From Polytrichum commune (taxonomy: Eukaryota > Streptophyta > Polytrichopsida > Polytrichales > Polytrichaceae), in NCBI GenBank assembly GCA_950295325.1, contig OX485806.1, forward strand, positions 45,689,169 to 45,753,168: a stretch of 64,000 nucleotides of DNA. Reading direction: 5' to 3'. Below are positions 24,901-36,899 of this stretch, piece after piece. A program made the translations under genes and the position numbers. Within the stretch, counting starts at the first letter, position 1. Every line of letters starts with the position of its first letter. The notes below the pieces were generated by a model. It was not told the DNA's origin. It saw nothing but the letters and a program-made list of their open reading frames with translations, and searched no databases.

Positions 24901-27120
24901 TATCAAGGGTTGGTTAATTAAATCCAACCCCAATAAACAACTTCATAATGAAATTCAAGAATAGAATTAGTGTTGGGATGTGCCTCTACTTTGTTTAAAA
25001 ATGTGTTATGATAATTGATTTCCAATTTTTTCCAAACTGTGATTTTCCCAAGTGTTGTTCATTTTCTCTTTTCGAAGACATTCTAAGAAATTGGTTGTAT
25101 TCATAGTTTTTGGATTTTGGGTTTCCTCATTTTTCCAACAATTATGAATTGTTGCGCAAACCTTTATAATAATTATCATGCTAAGAATAACATTGGTTTG
25201 GTTATGTGATTATCGTATACTTCCAAAATAAAGTAATGGTTTGCATTTTTCCCATTGTTATTTTTGTATTATGTCCCCATTCAATCATTTTATATATAGT
25301 ACTTTTATTTTATATAAAATATGGAATTTCAATATATAAAGTGCCTCGATTATATGCTCTAAAGTACATGCATTTTTCCTTTGTTTTCTAATGTTTGCTA
25401 TTACAACTATCATTTTTCATTTTTTCTTGGATGGTTATTTATAGATAGCGGGTCTAAGATCATTTATAGTCTTTTATTTTTAATTAGAAACATATGCTAT
25501 TATGTTAACAAACGAGTTTGTTACATCCACTAACTAAATGACTTCTACGGCCACTATCAAGGTAAAACCAAGTGATGATAATATTTGTATACCGTCTGAT
25601 TTGGATGATGATGTTTGTCCTACTATTGATCATTTTGATACTCCCATCTTATTTTCATATTGATTTTTGTGGATGTTGATAAAATCCATTACAATATTTC
25701 ATAAATGATGTTCATTTGCCATAAATTTTTATCTTAATGTCCACCTTTTCAAGCTTGAATAATGTTGATGCATCCATATTTACAAAGATTATGAGAAAAT
25801 CTAACTTTGATCATACCACGATTGGATTTGACATAATACATGTACGTGATGTCAATTAATTGTCACCATATTTTTTATGACGATGTTTTGTTTGTATTGC
25901 CCTTAGTATTTATGGGTTTTCATAATGTGTATGGTTGTTGCATAGATGGCATGAATAAGAATTGTGATGGACACCCTTGGTGCACAACAAAAACAACAAA
26001 TATCTTAAAGGATTTTAGACTATCCTTCAAGCATTTTCTTGTACGGGTCAATTGTAGTGTACAAACATATATTATGAATACAAGAAATGCAATGGAGATG
26101 TTTGCAATTGCATTGAATGGATTCCATCGACTCATTTTTCCATTTTTTGTGGGAAATTTTATTCTAGATAATCAAATTTGGAATGTAAGGTATGTTGTTT
26201 CACATTAATGTGTATTGTATTGTATTGTATTTGCATAATATACATATACTTCAGGTTTCCTAGATTTTCGAGGGTTCATATATAAATTTTGGTGTTCACA
26301 AACACCTTGTGTCAAATGGTAAATGTCATGCGTCATTTGACATGGCTTACCAATGCACTGCCTTTATTAATGGTAGCAATTAAATAATTGTAAAATCTCC
26401 ACCAAATGGTGAGGGTCATCAAATTGTAGGTTTGTCTTTGAAGGTCATTATGGATAAATTTAGTATTATTTCCTTTCCAAATTGTTGTAACTTTGTATTG
26501 GACTCAAAGCATTCTTTTTCATATGGGAATGGATGAGATTAAGGGCTCAAAAATCATTTGGATTTCAGATATTTCCATGGCAACAATTTCTTGAGGCAAT
26601 TCGGAGACAAATTTTCAAAATGCTAGTAGATCTTCTAAAATGTGGTGTGGATCTTGTATGTAGTAGGGATATGATATGAAGAATTTATGAATAGTATATG
26701 GCCATATCAAACGCTTAAAAGATTGGACCATCATGGTATTCATCACAAATCTCAAACAACAAAAAAAAGAAATCCATATGAAATGGAGAAGGAAGCTCAT
26801 ACATAAATTGGCCGGGTGGGTATCATACCACCTTAGCCATGCAACGGGCCAGTTACCAAATTAGTAAAAATAATTAAATTGGTAACCACGTAAAGTTCAA
26901 AAGGCACCATTTATAACCCAATTAGACTAGTAAACTATGTAGGAGGCAAGTAAACATTTGTGAGATTAATTGATAGATTAGTAAGCCACTTAGCAATGAC
27001 ACTTAGGATTAAAAAACCCCATGGTGATTATACTCACTTGGGCCAGATATGTGAGGCAACTGGAGGTGGAAGTAAACAAGGGCCAAGAAATAACTTATTG
27101 GGTTATTTTTGGAAATCCTT
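21926..27120. other. AT-rich region without recognisable genes
   Basis: The DNA is strongly AT-rich and has no domain I can identify on either strand. Noted inside are a CA/TG microsatellite with palindromic symmetry (about 24721-24756), three loose repeats of the form TTTTGT..TCACAAGG near 23970, 24018 and 24070, and a plus-strand open frame at 25840-26208 (YGCCIDGMNKNCDGHPWC) with no known match. It is probably very old transposon debris, though I cannot show that. Confidence 0.4.
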
Positions 27121-27132
27121 CAAAACCTAAAT

Positions 27133-28011
27133 AGTGATAGGTAGATTTTAGAATTTGAAGAGAGGAATATTAGTTTCATGTATAGATCAGAGTTTGAACA
27201 AAAACCAAAAGAACTATTGGAAGAACTACAAACAATTATAATTGCTAAGGTGTGGAACAAAGGAAAAAATACCTTGTCGGAATGCATGCTCGGAACAACA
27301 AGGCAACCTAGTTACCACTATAATCAAGAAGGATTTCCTTACGACATATACAATGAAAAGGTTATAATACCTATGTACAAAGAGAGATGAATATTTGTCT
27401 AGAATGACCTTGGAAGAAATACTACGAGTATCGAATAGAAACACAAAATAGACGGGAAATATTTCATATGACCAATGATCATAACTCGGCAAGATCAAGA
27501 GATCCAATGAATGGTTGAAAAATTAAACTTGAAGGGTTTGTTCGTACAAACAGATTATGAAAATGAGATTGTGATCACCAAAGAGGTAGATCATTGGCCG
27601 TGGGAATATCCTAAGTACAACAAAGAAACTCATATGGATAGAACATGGCAAAACACCTATAGATTCCTAACGTTGATGTTGTCAATGAAGAAAATTTATG
27701 AAGAAAGAACATGGCAACAAATCAAGGAAAAAGTTGTAGGATCTAGATATAGATTGGAATTGGATAGAAGTATTTTAGAATTATTGGAAGAGCTACAAAT
27801 TAAGATAGCTTCAAAGCTTTGGAATAACAAACAAACTGGAATAGGAGTATTAAATCAACGAGCCACTCAACACCGAGGATTCCACTACGAACAAAAGAGC
27901 TTACTCTACAACTTGTACTTAAAAAAAAATCTTGGTGTCACGATATGGAAATATAAGAGAAGATATAAGGAAGAAGACAACTATTCATTGGCCACGGTAA
28001 CTGCATGTTGA
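27133..28011 (+). pseudogene. Unidentified coding remnant with a duplicated domain
   Basis: One plus-strand frame, with a few stops, runs through 27133-28011. Two related segments occur in it. The first has KELLEELQTIIIAKVWNK, HYNQEGFPYDIYNEK and YKER (27200-27390). The second has LELLEELQIKIASKLWNN, HYEQKSLLYNLYLKK and YKRR (27765-27960). They share the pattern ELLEELQ..I..K.WN and HY.Q...Y..Y.K, about 565 bp apart. The linker contains VDHWPWEYPKYN and YRFLTLMLSMKKIYEE. I do not recognise the family. Stops between 27390 and 27511 make it a pseudogene. Confidence 0.5.
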
Positions 28012-28307
28012 AGATTCAAGTTAAAATATACAGTGAATGAATGATGAATAAAGTGTGTTGAGGTGACAATGTAGGGTGTAGAGCTCAACTACATCCATGA
28101 TTTTATCATGACAACATCTAATGTTGTGCAAATCAAAATGAAAACAAAAAAAATAAATTGGCCTATAGTATCCGATACACAACCAATGAGGATAGATACC
28201 ACTTTTTGAAGGCAAAAAAATTGATGCTCAAAAACATTGGGCTCCAATTATAGTAGAAAGAATCTTTGTCCCCCGCGTAGGTTTTCACAATTGCATTGCT
28301 CAATGTT

Positions 28308-29242
28308 TGTCGTGCACCTCTCCATGAGGAGTGCCTGCATAACCATGGGCACAAGGGGGACCCCGGAGTGACACCCGGGACTTGTGGCCCCATTGGTGAA
28401 AGGGCCCAAGTAATCCTAGTGTGGGTGAGGGCCCCGGGCGTTGAGAACGCCTCCCACCCATGGAGACTAAGAGTCATGAGGGTAAGGCCATGAGTTATGA
28501 GTACCTTATGGCGACAAAATTCTAGAATGCTAAGGAACACCTCAATTGGAGGTGCGAGCTAGGAGATATGGCAATTTGAGTGGGGTGTTGTCCCGGGACA
28601 ACACTCGGGACAGCAGTGACCTGGGAGTGGCGCCCGGGACTGCCTAGGTTTGAAGAGCCATAACTTCCTCAATATTTGCCCAAATGGGGCAAGTGAAGGG
28701 TTCATCGGCATTTACGCAAAGAGCAGATGACGATAGAGTGGTTGCTTGATAGCATCATACATCATATGTAGAAGTTATGGTGGTCTGAAGTTGCTAGGGG
28801 GTTTTAGCCCCAGCGGCTAAGGGAAAATGTTTACTTGGCCCCACCCCTTGTAGAGAGACAAAATGTTACTTGACGGTGGGGTAGGGGCCCCGCCCAAAGT
28901 CCTAGAGGCTAATATGGGTAAGGCGGCTTAGCCAACCGACCCCCCCGGAGCATACTTGGCAATGTCCTCCGGGTAGTTGTAATGTTGTTTTGGCAACACA
29001 ATGATCAACTTAAGAGTGGACTTCCATGGATGGAAGTCCACCTTAGTCATTGGCTACCTACTAATGGGAGAGTCCCGAATGCATGTGTAGGATGGTTTGG
29101 TGACCAAGCTATGAGCTTGAAGGTCTGTGGTATTGGGAGCTAACCATGCATATGCGTGGGATGTGCAGGTTAGCGCTCGTGGCACTTGCTAGGTTGGAAG
29201 GTGGTCAAGGTAAGTTAAGGAAAACTAGCAAGGGTTGCAACA
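28308..29242 (+). mobile_element. Solo LTR of family A, plus orientation, 935 bp
   Basis: It begins TGTCGTGCACCTCTCCATG and ends TAGCAAGGGTTGCAACA, the two ends of family A in coding orientation. It is flanked by ATGTT (28303-28307) and ATGTC (29243-29247), a 5-bp target duplication with one change. No internal sequence adjoins it, so it is a solo LTR left by recombination. It keeps the central palindrome in altered form (28585-28604). Confidence 0.9.
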
Positions 29243-29247
29243 ATGTC

Positions 29248-31889
29248 TCTAGGATGGATTTATATGCAGCACAAAACCTGAATGTTCATCCAACTTTCAT
29301 GTTTAAGATAACAATCACTAATGGAAATTATATGCCCAAAAATATCGCAGCCAAAACCAATTGCATTTGTTTTGATTATCTTGATTTGCAATTTAAAAAT
29401 ACACATACATCTCATACATTATATGGAATCTATTTATGTGTTCTATGAGTTCCCATTTGTTGATAATTAAAAAAACCTATAAAGAATTGTACATGGTGCT
29501 TGTTAATCCACACTGGTTAGTTCAATGATGTTGGAAAATAATTTATCATCCAAAGTGAATGGAGAATGGTGCTAATAAAACCTATTTATATAAAAAACAT
29601 TTGGGTTTGTAAAAAGTGTAAGTTCTTTTTAATGAGCGTTTGTTTCTTTGAGATTAATATTTTTGTAATATGTTGCATATTTGTGGTGAATTGGTACCTA
29701 TATTCAAAGTGGGAAATGTCCTTTAAAATTTGATACCTTTAGATCAAATAATTGTTAATTTTCCAAGTTTCCTACATGTGCGTGGTGTTTTTTTTCTCTT
29801 CCCAAATGCCATTCCCATTGGGAATGAATACAATGACAACAATGTATGCTAACCTTTACACATTTGAATTGCAGGTGGATCTATTCATGTTTGTAGACAT
29901 AGTGGCCACAAATTAATCACATACGAGGTGAATTTAACATTTTTTGATGTCATATTATCTCCCACTACGTGATGCAAAACCAACCGTTGCTGTTGATGGG
30001 TTGATTTTGCAGTATGCCATCATTGTTTCCAACAAAAAACCAGTGAAGAAGGTTGCAAGAAAAAATAGCCTGAATTTCTAAGGCAATAATTTATCCTTGT
30101 TTTGTATTTTGTTTACCTTATTCACTTTGTAAATGCATTATTCGTATTTGAGCTTTGTGAGTTTTTTGCAAAAATAGAAATTCATGAGTATTCATTCAAC
30201 TCCTATGGGACTTCCTACATATGCAAAGCAAACTACACAGTTGATGGCAAACTTGACACCGCATCGTAGGTCAAAATAGTTTGAGTAGATTACAAAGCAG
30301 ATGAATGTAATGAGCTAGAAGATAGGTGACACTAGTGTAATATCATATAGTTTGTTCTTAATGTCACCCATGGTTGACTGAATTAGATATGATTGCATTT
30401 GGATATAGTTAAGGTTCAATTTGGTTTAAATGGATTCATGTAATTTTTTTAAATTACCACAATTGAAAAACTTTTTTTTTTTTGTGAATTCATTTGTGCT
30501 ATATTGAGGCCTATGAATGTGATCATGCTATTATGTTGATTCTTACATTATTTTAAAGCCTTTATTCCAAACCCACCATGGCACCCTCCTAGTTCTTCAA
30601 TTTTATAATATAGTTAGGCATTCACTTCGACCATCGGATGGATTCCATACTAGACATAGGTCTTGCAACAATGCCTTCCTCCTTTAATTTCATGCAATCC
30701 ATATCGACATACATGCAAACAATCCTTGAATTGCTTGTGCAAATACGATTGAAACATGTGTTCCACCTATGCTAAAAATTTCAAACATATATCACACAAC
30801 AAGTAACAACTCACACCAAACCATCAAAGTTGACCATCATGCCGCATTTTTTATACTACAAATCAAAAGCATTAAGTTAATCCCTTGGGATATTGGAAAA
30901 CAATAAAATGAACATCCACAAAATAACCATGTTGGTTACATTTTCTATCCTCAATGTACATGAAAAAAATCCAAATCTTTGAATAGACCATGGTTATGCA
31001 ATACCAATGCCTCCTATGATTGGATTAATAATATGCTAACCTTTGGTTGCACCAAAAAAATCATTATTTCCTTACAAAACCAAATTGCAAATTAATAGCT
31101 TATGGCCATATTCATCAACCGGCAAAGGAAGAACCTTAAGTCCACCATCATTCCCATAGCCAACCTTGATTTCTCCACCTTGTTACAAAAACATAATATA
31201 CCACCTCAATTTTGGATGAATGGAGTTGACACTATATATAATCAAATACAATCAGACATATACACTTTGCAAGGACAACCTATCACAAGACGGTTTGTTA
31301 ATCCTTGAGAAAAATATACAAAATCAAACCTTAGTATGGAATAAAACCCTAGGTATATGAACCTCAATACCAATGCTCTAGAACCACTAAAAAAACAAGC
31401 AAATCATTTAGTCAAAAAAATCTAAGGACGAATTCGCTTGGGCACTTGACAACTTGAAAAACATCTTGGCCAACATAGCCAAACATCAAATCAACCTTAG
31501 GCCGGATGCCATTTTGATTAGGCACAACAAGATTGCATGAATAACTATTATGGGATTTTTTTTTTGGAAAGAAACAAAAAAAAGAAAACAAAGTATTCAC
31601 AACCATGTTTATTTCCCATATTGATTTAGTACCAAACATATTGCCAATGGTTTATATCCCTAAGAAATTTTGACATTGGTTTTCTTGATATTATCAAGTG
31701 GCCATTGTGGTACAACTTTTTGGTCTCAGAATAGTCATTTTAGAATTTTGACAGGATGTGAATTCATATTGGCACTCAGAATGTGAAATGGACGTTAAAG
31801 TAAGTCATTAGTGACCAATTATCCGAAATGAGCTAAGGGTGAAACATTTAGTTCATATGAAACAGATCCCAAGAGGAAGAGTCTTTTGG
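29248..31889. other. Anonymous AT-rich DNA
   Basis: No recognisable domain is present on either strand. A plus-strand open frame at 31102-31308 (FSTLLQKHNIPPQFWMNG) and a minus-strand one at 31412-31639 have no identifiable family. The last few hundred bases before 31890 are continuous with the sequence after 38961 once the inserted chromovirus is removed. Confidence 0.4.
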
Positions 31890-31894
31890 GTAGG

Positions 31895-32869
31895 TGTCGC
31901 AACCCTTGCTAGTCCCCCTTGACCATCTTGCCAATTTTCAATTTTAGCAAAGGTTACGAGCGCTAACCATTCGCATTCCGCCATGCTAATGGTTAGCTCC
32001 TCCTACCCCGGACCTTATAGTTCATAGGAGGGAAACCAACCCTCCTACTTTGCTTTCGGGACTCACCCCTTAATCGGTAACCCATTCCTAGATGTGGACT
32101 TCCATCCATGGAAGTCCAATCCCATGTTGATCATCGCATTGCCGGAGCAACACTACAACAACCCGAACCATACTAGGCAACTATGGCCTCACAATGGGCC
32201 AATGCCCATGGAGGCCTTGCCGTTTGGCCTCGGGTGGGTGAGGCCACACCACCTCACCCATATAAGCCTCTAGGACTTCACGCGGGGCCCCTACCCCACC
32301 GTCAACCAACCTCTTGTCTCTCTACCAAGAGTTGGGGCCAAGTGGACATTTTCCTTTAGCTGCTGGGCCTAGAACCCCCCCAGCAGCTTCAGACCATCAT
32401 AACTTCCTTGTATGATGTCTGATCATAACAACCAACCACTCCATGTTCATCTACGCTTCACGTAGATGCCGATGGACTCCTCAATTGCTCCATTTGAGCA
32501 AGTCTTGAGGAAGTTATGCCTATTTGAACCTTGGCAGTCCCGGGAATCACTCCCAGGCACTGCTGTACCAGGGCGCTGTCCCGGGACAGCGCCCCACTCA
32601 AATGGCCATAACTCCTAGCTCACACCTCCGATTGAGGTGTTCTTTAGCTTTCTAGAATCACCACGCCATGAGCTACGCATAACTCATGGCCTTACCCTTG
32701 TGCCTCCTAGTCTTCGTGGGTGGGAGGCGTTCCCAACGCCCGGGGCCCTCACCCACACTAGGATCACTTGGGCCCTCTCACCAACGGCGCCACAAGTCCC
32801 GGGTGTCACTCCGGGGTCCCCCTTGTGCCCATGGTGTTTCGGCCACTCCTCATGGAGAGGTGCGCGACA
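31895..32869 (-). repeat. 3' LTR of the complete family-A element
   Basis: In coding sense it runs from TGTCGCGCACC (32869) to AGGGTTGCGACA (31895). It contains many short inverted repeats, including a 24-bp perfect palindrome at 32571-32594 centred on TCCCGGGA, CCATGAG..CTCATGG, CTACG..CGTAG and CACCTC..GAGGTG. A TATA-like GCTTATATGG lies near 32267-32258. Confidence 0.95.
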
Positions 32870-32883
32870 CTCACCCCCACCAA
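32870..32883 (-). other. Polypurine tract
   Basis: Read on the minus strand the bases next to the 3' LTR are TTGGTGGGGGTGAG, a G-rich tract placed exactly where plus-strand priming should occur. Confidence 0.75.
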
Positions 32884-33704
32884 ACGGAGTCGATGCCCTC
32901 ATCGACTATACTCGTAGTCGGCACACCAATTCTCAAGTTGCCATCCTCTATGGTGCGGCATTGTGTTTACCTTAGGGCGCGACCCCCACAATGCATCTTC
33001 AAATTTGGCATGGTCCCAAAGGTGTCGTTCCTAGGTGGTCCGTTAGCGACCTTGGATCTCTCATCCAAGGACCTAACCTATACTAGACCCACCTACTTTG
33101 GGACTCACTTGGGTTGCCCCTACTTTGGGGCCTCCCCCGTTAGGCTCCACTAGCCTAACGTGACACATCTAGGCGAGACCTCAACGCTTCCACTAAGTTG
33201 TCTCGGTTGCAACTCCGAGATGGCTTTCCATTGTTAAGCCACGCCTCGATCGCACGGGGGTGATGCCCAGTCCCGCCCGACTTGGTTCCCACTTTGCTCT
33301 TTCGAGACATGGGTTCATGACTCCCATGCGCCAACTTTCGTTCGCTCGCGGGTAGCACTTTTATGAGCACGCGCCATCACCTTGTCCCCGCCCGGACAAG
33401 CCCACAACTAAGAAGTTTCTTGGTTTTATCCGAGGCCCCTCCAAGCCATGGCCCCCAATTACTCGGCTTACCCAACCTAGTTTGGCATGTCTATTCCCCC
33501 TCTTCCATTAACCAAGCACAAGTACAAGACTAGGACCTCATCTCATACTTTTCTCTTTGCACCACTAAAGTTTGGACTTTATTCCCTCAAGCCAAAGAAC
33601 AAGTTCATGTTGTGGAGCAATTAACCTCGAAGCTAAGTGTGCTACTAGCGTCTCTCCCCCACTAAAGGAGATTGATGTCCTCATCAATGCCTACGCTTCA
33701 TTTT

Positions 33705-33840
33705 ATTGGAATGTCTAGCCTTAGTTTCTTCAAAGTGCTTCACCAATTCATTGGTGTTCACCATGTCTCTTGCCGCCACCCAAGCGGTTTCTTTCTCATG
33801 GTATCCTCACCATTTCACCAAGTACTCCTTTGTACATTTT
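33705..33840 (-). pseudogene. Chromodomain of the family-A element
   Basis: The minus frame reads KEYLVKW, stop, GYHEKETAWVAARDMVNTN and ELVKHFEE. This is the chromodomain pattern (EYLVKWKGY....TWE) found at the C-terminus of integrase in chromoviruses, where it guides integration to particular chromatin. A stop replaces the residue after KW. The domain lies between integrase and the 3' LTR as expected, and it assigns family A to the chromovirus clade. Confidence 0.85.
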
Positions 33841-34234
33841 TTTTCATTTTCACTTGGGCTTCCTACACTTGAGGATGACCTCTTACCTCATGTTCTAAAT
33901 GACCTCCACAAGGTCGGGACTTGGCCTAATCACTTGCTTGTGATCGGGCCACAAGGTGTTGTCCTAAAATGACTTTGGTTATGAGACATGAAATGTCGGA
34001 TGCACTTTGATCTCGGGCGGTAATTCCAACTTATACATGTCCTTGAACACTTGTTCCACAATGGAAAACGAAGCTCCAATTTTGGACATGAACGTTTGGA
34101 GTAAGGCCTTTGGGCAAGGTGAAGTTGTCCACATTCAACAACACCTTATTGGCCCACCTCATACTCCACTTCGCGTCTTCCGGCATTGATTTGCACTCCG
34201 TAGCACCTTCGGGCTTTCTCCACCAACAACTTGG

Positions 34235-35101
34235 TCATCTCCAAGACTTGTTTACCATCCTTGGCAAGTCCTCACCATCTTGGTTGAACTCTAGTGTTGA
34301 ATGTGCCCCCTCGAAAGCTAGGTTAATAGGTTGGAGCGCATCCACTCCATAAGCCACCACGAAAGACCACCCCTTGGTAGCCAAGTGCGTGGCTACATTG
34401 CAATTACAATCCGCTCGACCCACATAGTCCGCCCAATCTCCTTGGTCCGCCCCCACCAAGTTGCTCAAGTATTGCTTCAAGACTCCATTCACATGCTCCG
34501 CTTTCCCATTCATTTGGGAATGCAAGGCCGTGCTAAACCTTAGTTTCATTCCGACCTCCTTAGAGAAATGCATTGAAAATGCACTTGTGAACTTTGGATC
34601 TTGATCCCACACAATCACTCTTGGCAACCCGTGGTGCCTCAACCATCCTTTGAGAAAAGGCTATGCGGTCTCCAACGCGGTGGCGGTTCCCATAATCGGC
34701 ACCATGTGTCCCAACTTGGCAAACCGCTCTACCATCAACAAGATGGCATCATACCCATGTGACTCCGGCAAACTTGTGATCAAGTCCATGCACATACTAT
34801 GCCATGGCGCCGACGGGATAGGCAACGGTTGCGAGAAACCGCCTTGCTTTTGGTAAGAGGCTCGGTTCACTTGGCACTTTATTCACGCCTTCACAAAGTG
34901 GGTTATATCCTACTTTATGCACCGCCAATGGTACCTCTTTGACACCATTCTATGGTGGTTTTCTTTTTCTCCTCTATGGCCGGCAATAGGACTATCATAT
35001 TCCTCCTTCAAAACCGATAGCCTCAACTTGCCTTGTGGCACATACACCCAACTTTGCTTGCACTTGAACAATCCGTCCACCAACTTAACCTCTTTAAGCA
35101 C
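34235..35101 (-). pseudogene. Integrase of the family-A chromovirus
   Basis: Three minus-strand pieces carry integrase in order. The first (35101-34910) holds LSVLKEEYDSPIAGHRGEK of the zinc region. The second (34870-34661) holds WHSMCMDLITSLPES and ILLMVERFAKLGHMVP. The third (34642-34235) holds RVIVWDQDPKFTSAF, HSQMNGKAEHVN and VVAYGVDALQPINLAF. The catalytic residues D (MDLITSLP), D (DQDPKF) and E (KAEHVN) are all present, but the pieces are interrupted by stops. The zinc-binding Cys pair is not clear. The gap between pieces is short, so this is point decay rather than deletion. Confidence 0.88.
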
Positions 35102-35363
35102 CTTGCTCTTGCGAAGCTCACCTAAAAGCCTTTGTGCCTCGGGGTAGTTAATTTACCCCTCCCGTATCTTGCATCACAAGTTTTCTTCGCCGGCACACAT
35201 TAGCCACAAGGTTTGGATGGTTCTCATTGCTTGGAACTCTTCCGGTCTACTTCGCGCATCCGGCACCACATTTCCATGGTCCGGTTTGTGGATCAAATCC
35301 ACCTCCATAAGTGCCCAACTATCATGCCACTGCAATGACTTGGTGCTCACTTGCGCTTGTATG

Positions 35364-36315
35364 TTAAAATACTTTTAGGACACATTGTCCATGTAGACCT
35401 TTGCTTTGTGCGACCCCAAATAGTGTCGCCACGTCTTCAAGCAATGCACTACGGCAAAGAAGTTCTTTGTCATCAGTTGGTTGTCTTCTTTGACAACCAT
35501 CGAGCTTCATGCACCCAAATGCAATGGCCATCCATCGTACACATAATCCACCATTGGCAAAGGCACTCACCCCCTTATGCACCTCAAAAGGCTTGTCAAG
35601 CTCCGCGAACTTGAGCACGGGCGGCGAAGAGAACTTGCTCTTAAGCTCCCCAAAGACTCGTGACAAACATCATCCCACTCTTGGGATAGCCATTTCTTCC
35701 ACAAGTCGGACAAGGTGGGAGAACCATCGAGCTTTATGCTCTCATATGCAATGGCCATCCATCTTGCATCAACATCCGCCAATGGTAAAGTCACTCGCCC
35801 CCCGTATGCACCTCAAAAGGTTTTTCAAGCTCCGCGAACTTGAACACGGGTGGCAAAGAGGAACTTGGTCTTAAGCTCCTCAAAGACTTGGTGGCAAGGC
35901 TCATCCCACTCTTGGGATAGCCATTTCTTGCACAAGTTGGACAAGCTTCTACAACCATGGAGCTTAATGCTCCTATAAGCAATGGTCATCCATCTTGGAT
36001 CAACATCTGCCAATGGTAAAGTCCTTCGCCTTCATGTGCACCTCAACATGCTCATGAAAACCCGGAAACTTAACCACATGTTGTGAAGAGAACTTACTCT
36101 TGAGCTCCCCAAAGGCTTGGTGACAAGGCTCATCCCACTCTTGGGATAGCCATTTTTTCCAACATGTTGACTAAGGTTCTAGCAACCTTAGAAAAACCAT
36201 GAATGGAGTGGTGGTAGTAGTTGTCTAGGCCAACAAATGACCTTAGCCCTTTTCTTGAATCAAGGGCCAATTCTCTTCTTGGATTGCCTTGACATTCTTC
36301 ATGTTCGTCCACCAA
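35364..36315 (-). pseudogene. RT C-terminus and RNase H region with tandem repeats
   Basis: On the minus strand the region starts with the end of RT (RSFVGLDNYYHHSIHGFSKVA, written in part) and goes into RNase H (FGELKSKFSSPPVLKFAELDKPFEVH, in part; then AIAFGCMKLDGCQRR and TDDKELL). The DNA coding for the start of RNase H is repeated in tandem: units of about 230 bp start near 35573, 35802 and 36033 (the last shorter). Each contains CATCCCACTCTTGGGATAGC and CTTAAGCTCC-like blocks on the plus strand. The array breaks the frame, so no functional RNase H can be made. Confidence 0.85.
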
Positions 36316-36471
36316 CTTCCTTTGTCACCACATACCTCAAGAACTCAATCTCTCGTTGAGCAAAGTTATTTTTCACTTCTTGGCGGTAACTTTTTGGGCA
36401 ACACATTGGTGAATACATCCTTGTATCTCACCAACATCCCACCAATGTGGTTTGGAGGAGGCCCATCTTTC

Positions 36472-36864
36472 CTAGCCTCCCCATACATGATTCCTTGGAG
36501 TTGCTCCAATTGAACCACGACCATTATGTTTTCTATTTTTCATTTGGTCCATTAAGACCAAATTCAACTTGGGTCCTCCTACCATAGGAGTCCTTGTCAA
36601 TTTGAACTTCAATTCTTTGCCATTATGACACATCATAATGCACCGCAAGCTCACCGGCTTGCATCTCACATCTATCATGTGAGTTTCAAAGTAGGCGGCC
36701 TTCACAATGACATGCATTTCATCTATTTCACATGGTGTGAAATTTTGACAAAAATCCAATGTCCCACATTGAAAGGTTACATGCATCGCGGCCTCCTTTG
36801 TCTCATGCGGTTCGCCCTTTCCAAACCGCACCTTGGTGGGCTTGCTTTCTCTATCAATCGGCAA
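36472..36864 (-). pseudogene. Protease / pre-RT region of the family-A element
   Basis: An open minus frame of 130 codons contains MHVTFQCGTLDFCQNFTPCE, AAYFETHMIDV and KELKFKLT, which fits the protease-to-RT spacer of chromoviruses. In the following 110 bases RNSHKDVF-like text (LVRYKDVF, LPKKLPP) is followed directly by EFLRYVVTKE. That joins the pre-RT segment to the very end of RT, so the whole catalytic RT core is absent. No DTG/DSG protease triad is obvious. Confidence 0.6.
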
Positions 36865-36899
36865 GCCCCAACTCCCTTGTGAGTTTTGGGCTCAAGAAG

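Noticed and set aside
25840-26208. Possible transposase fragment (CIDGMNKNCDGHPWC).
   Set aside because: No catalytic pattern or terminal repeats are visible; it is left as anonymous.
32637-33153. Long open frames inside and beside LTR A, recurring at 13099-13392, 28163-28540, 38724-39010 and 63234-63548.
   Set aside because: They repeat because the LTR repeats, and they are open on both strands owing to GC-rich palindromic sequence. They are not proteins.
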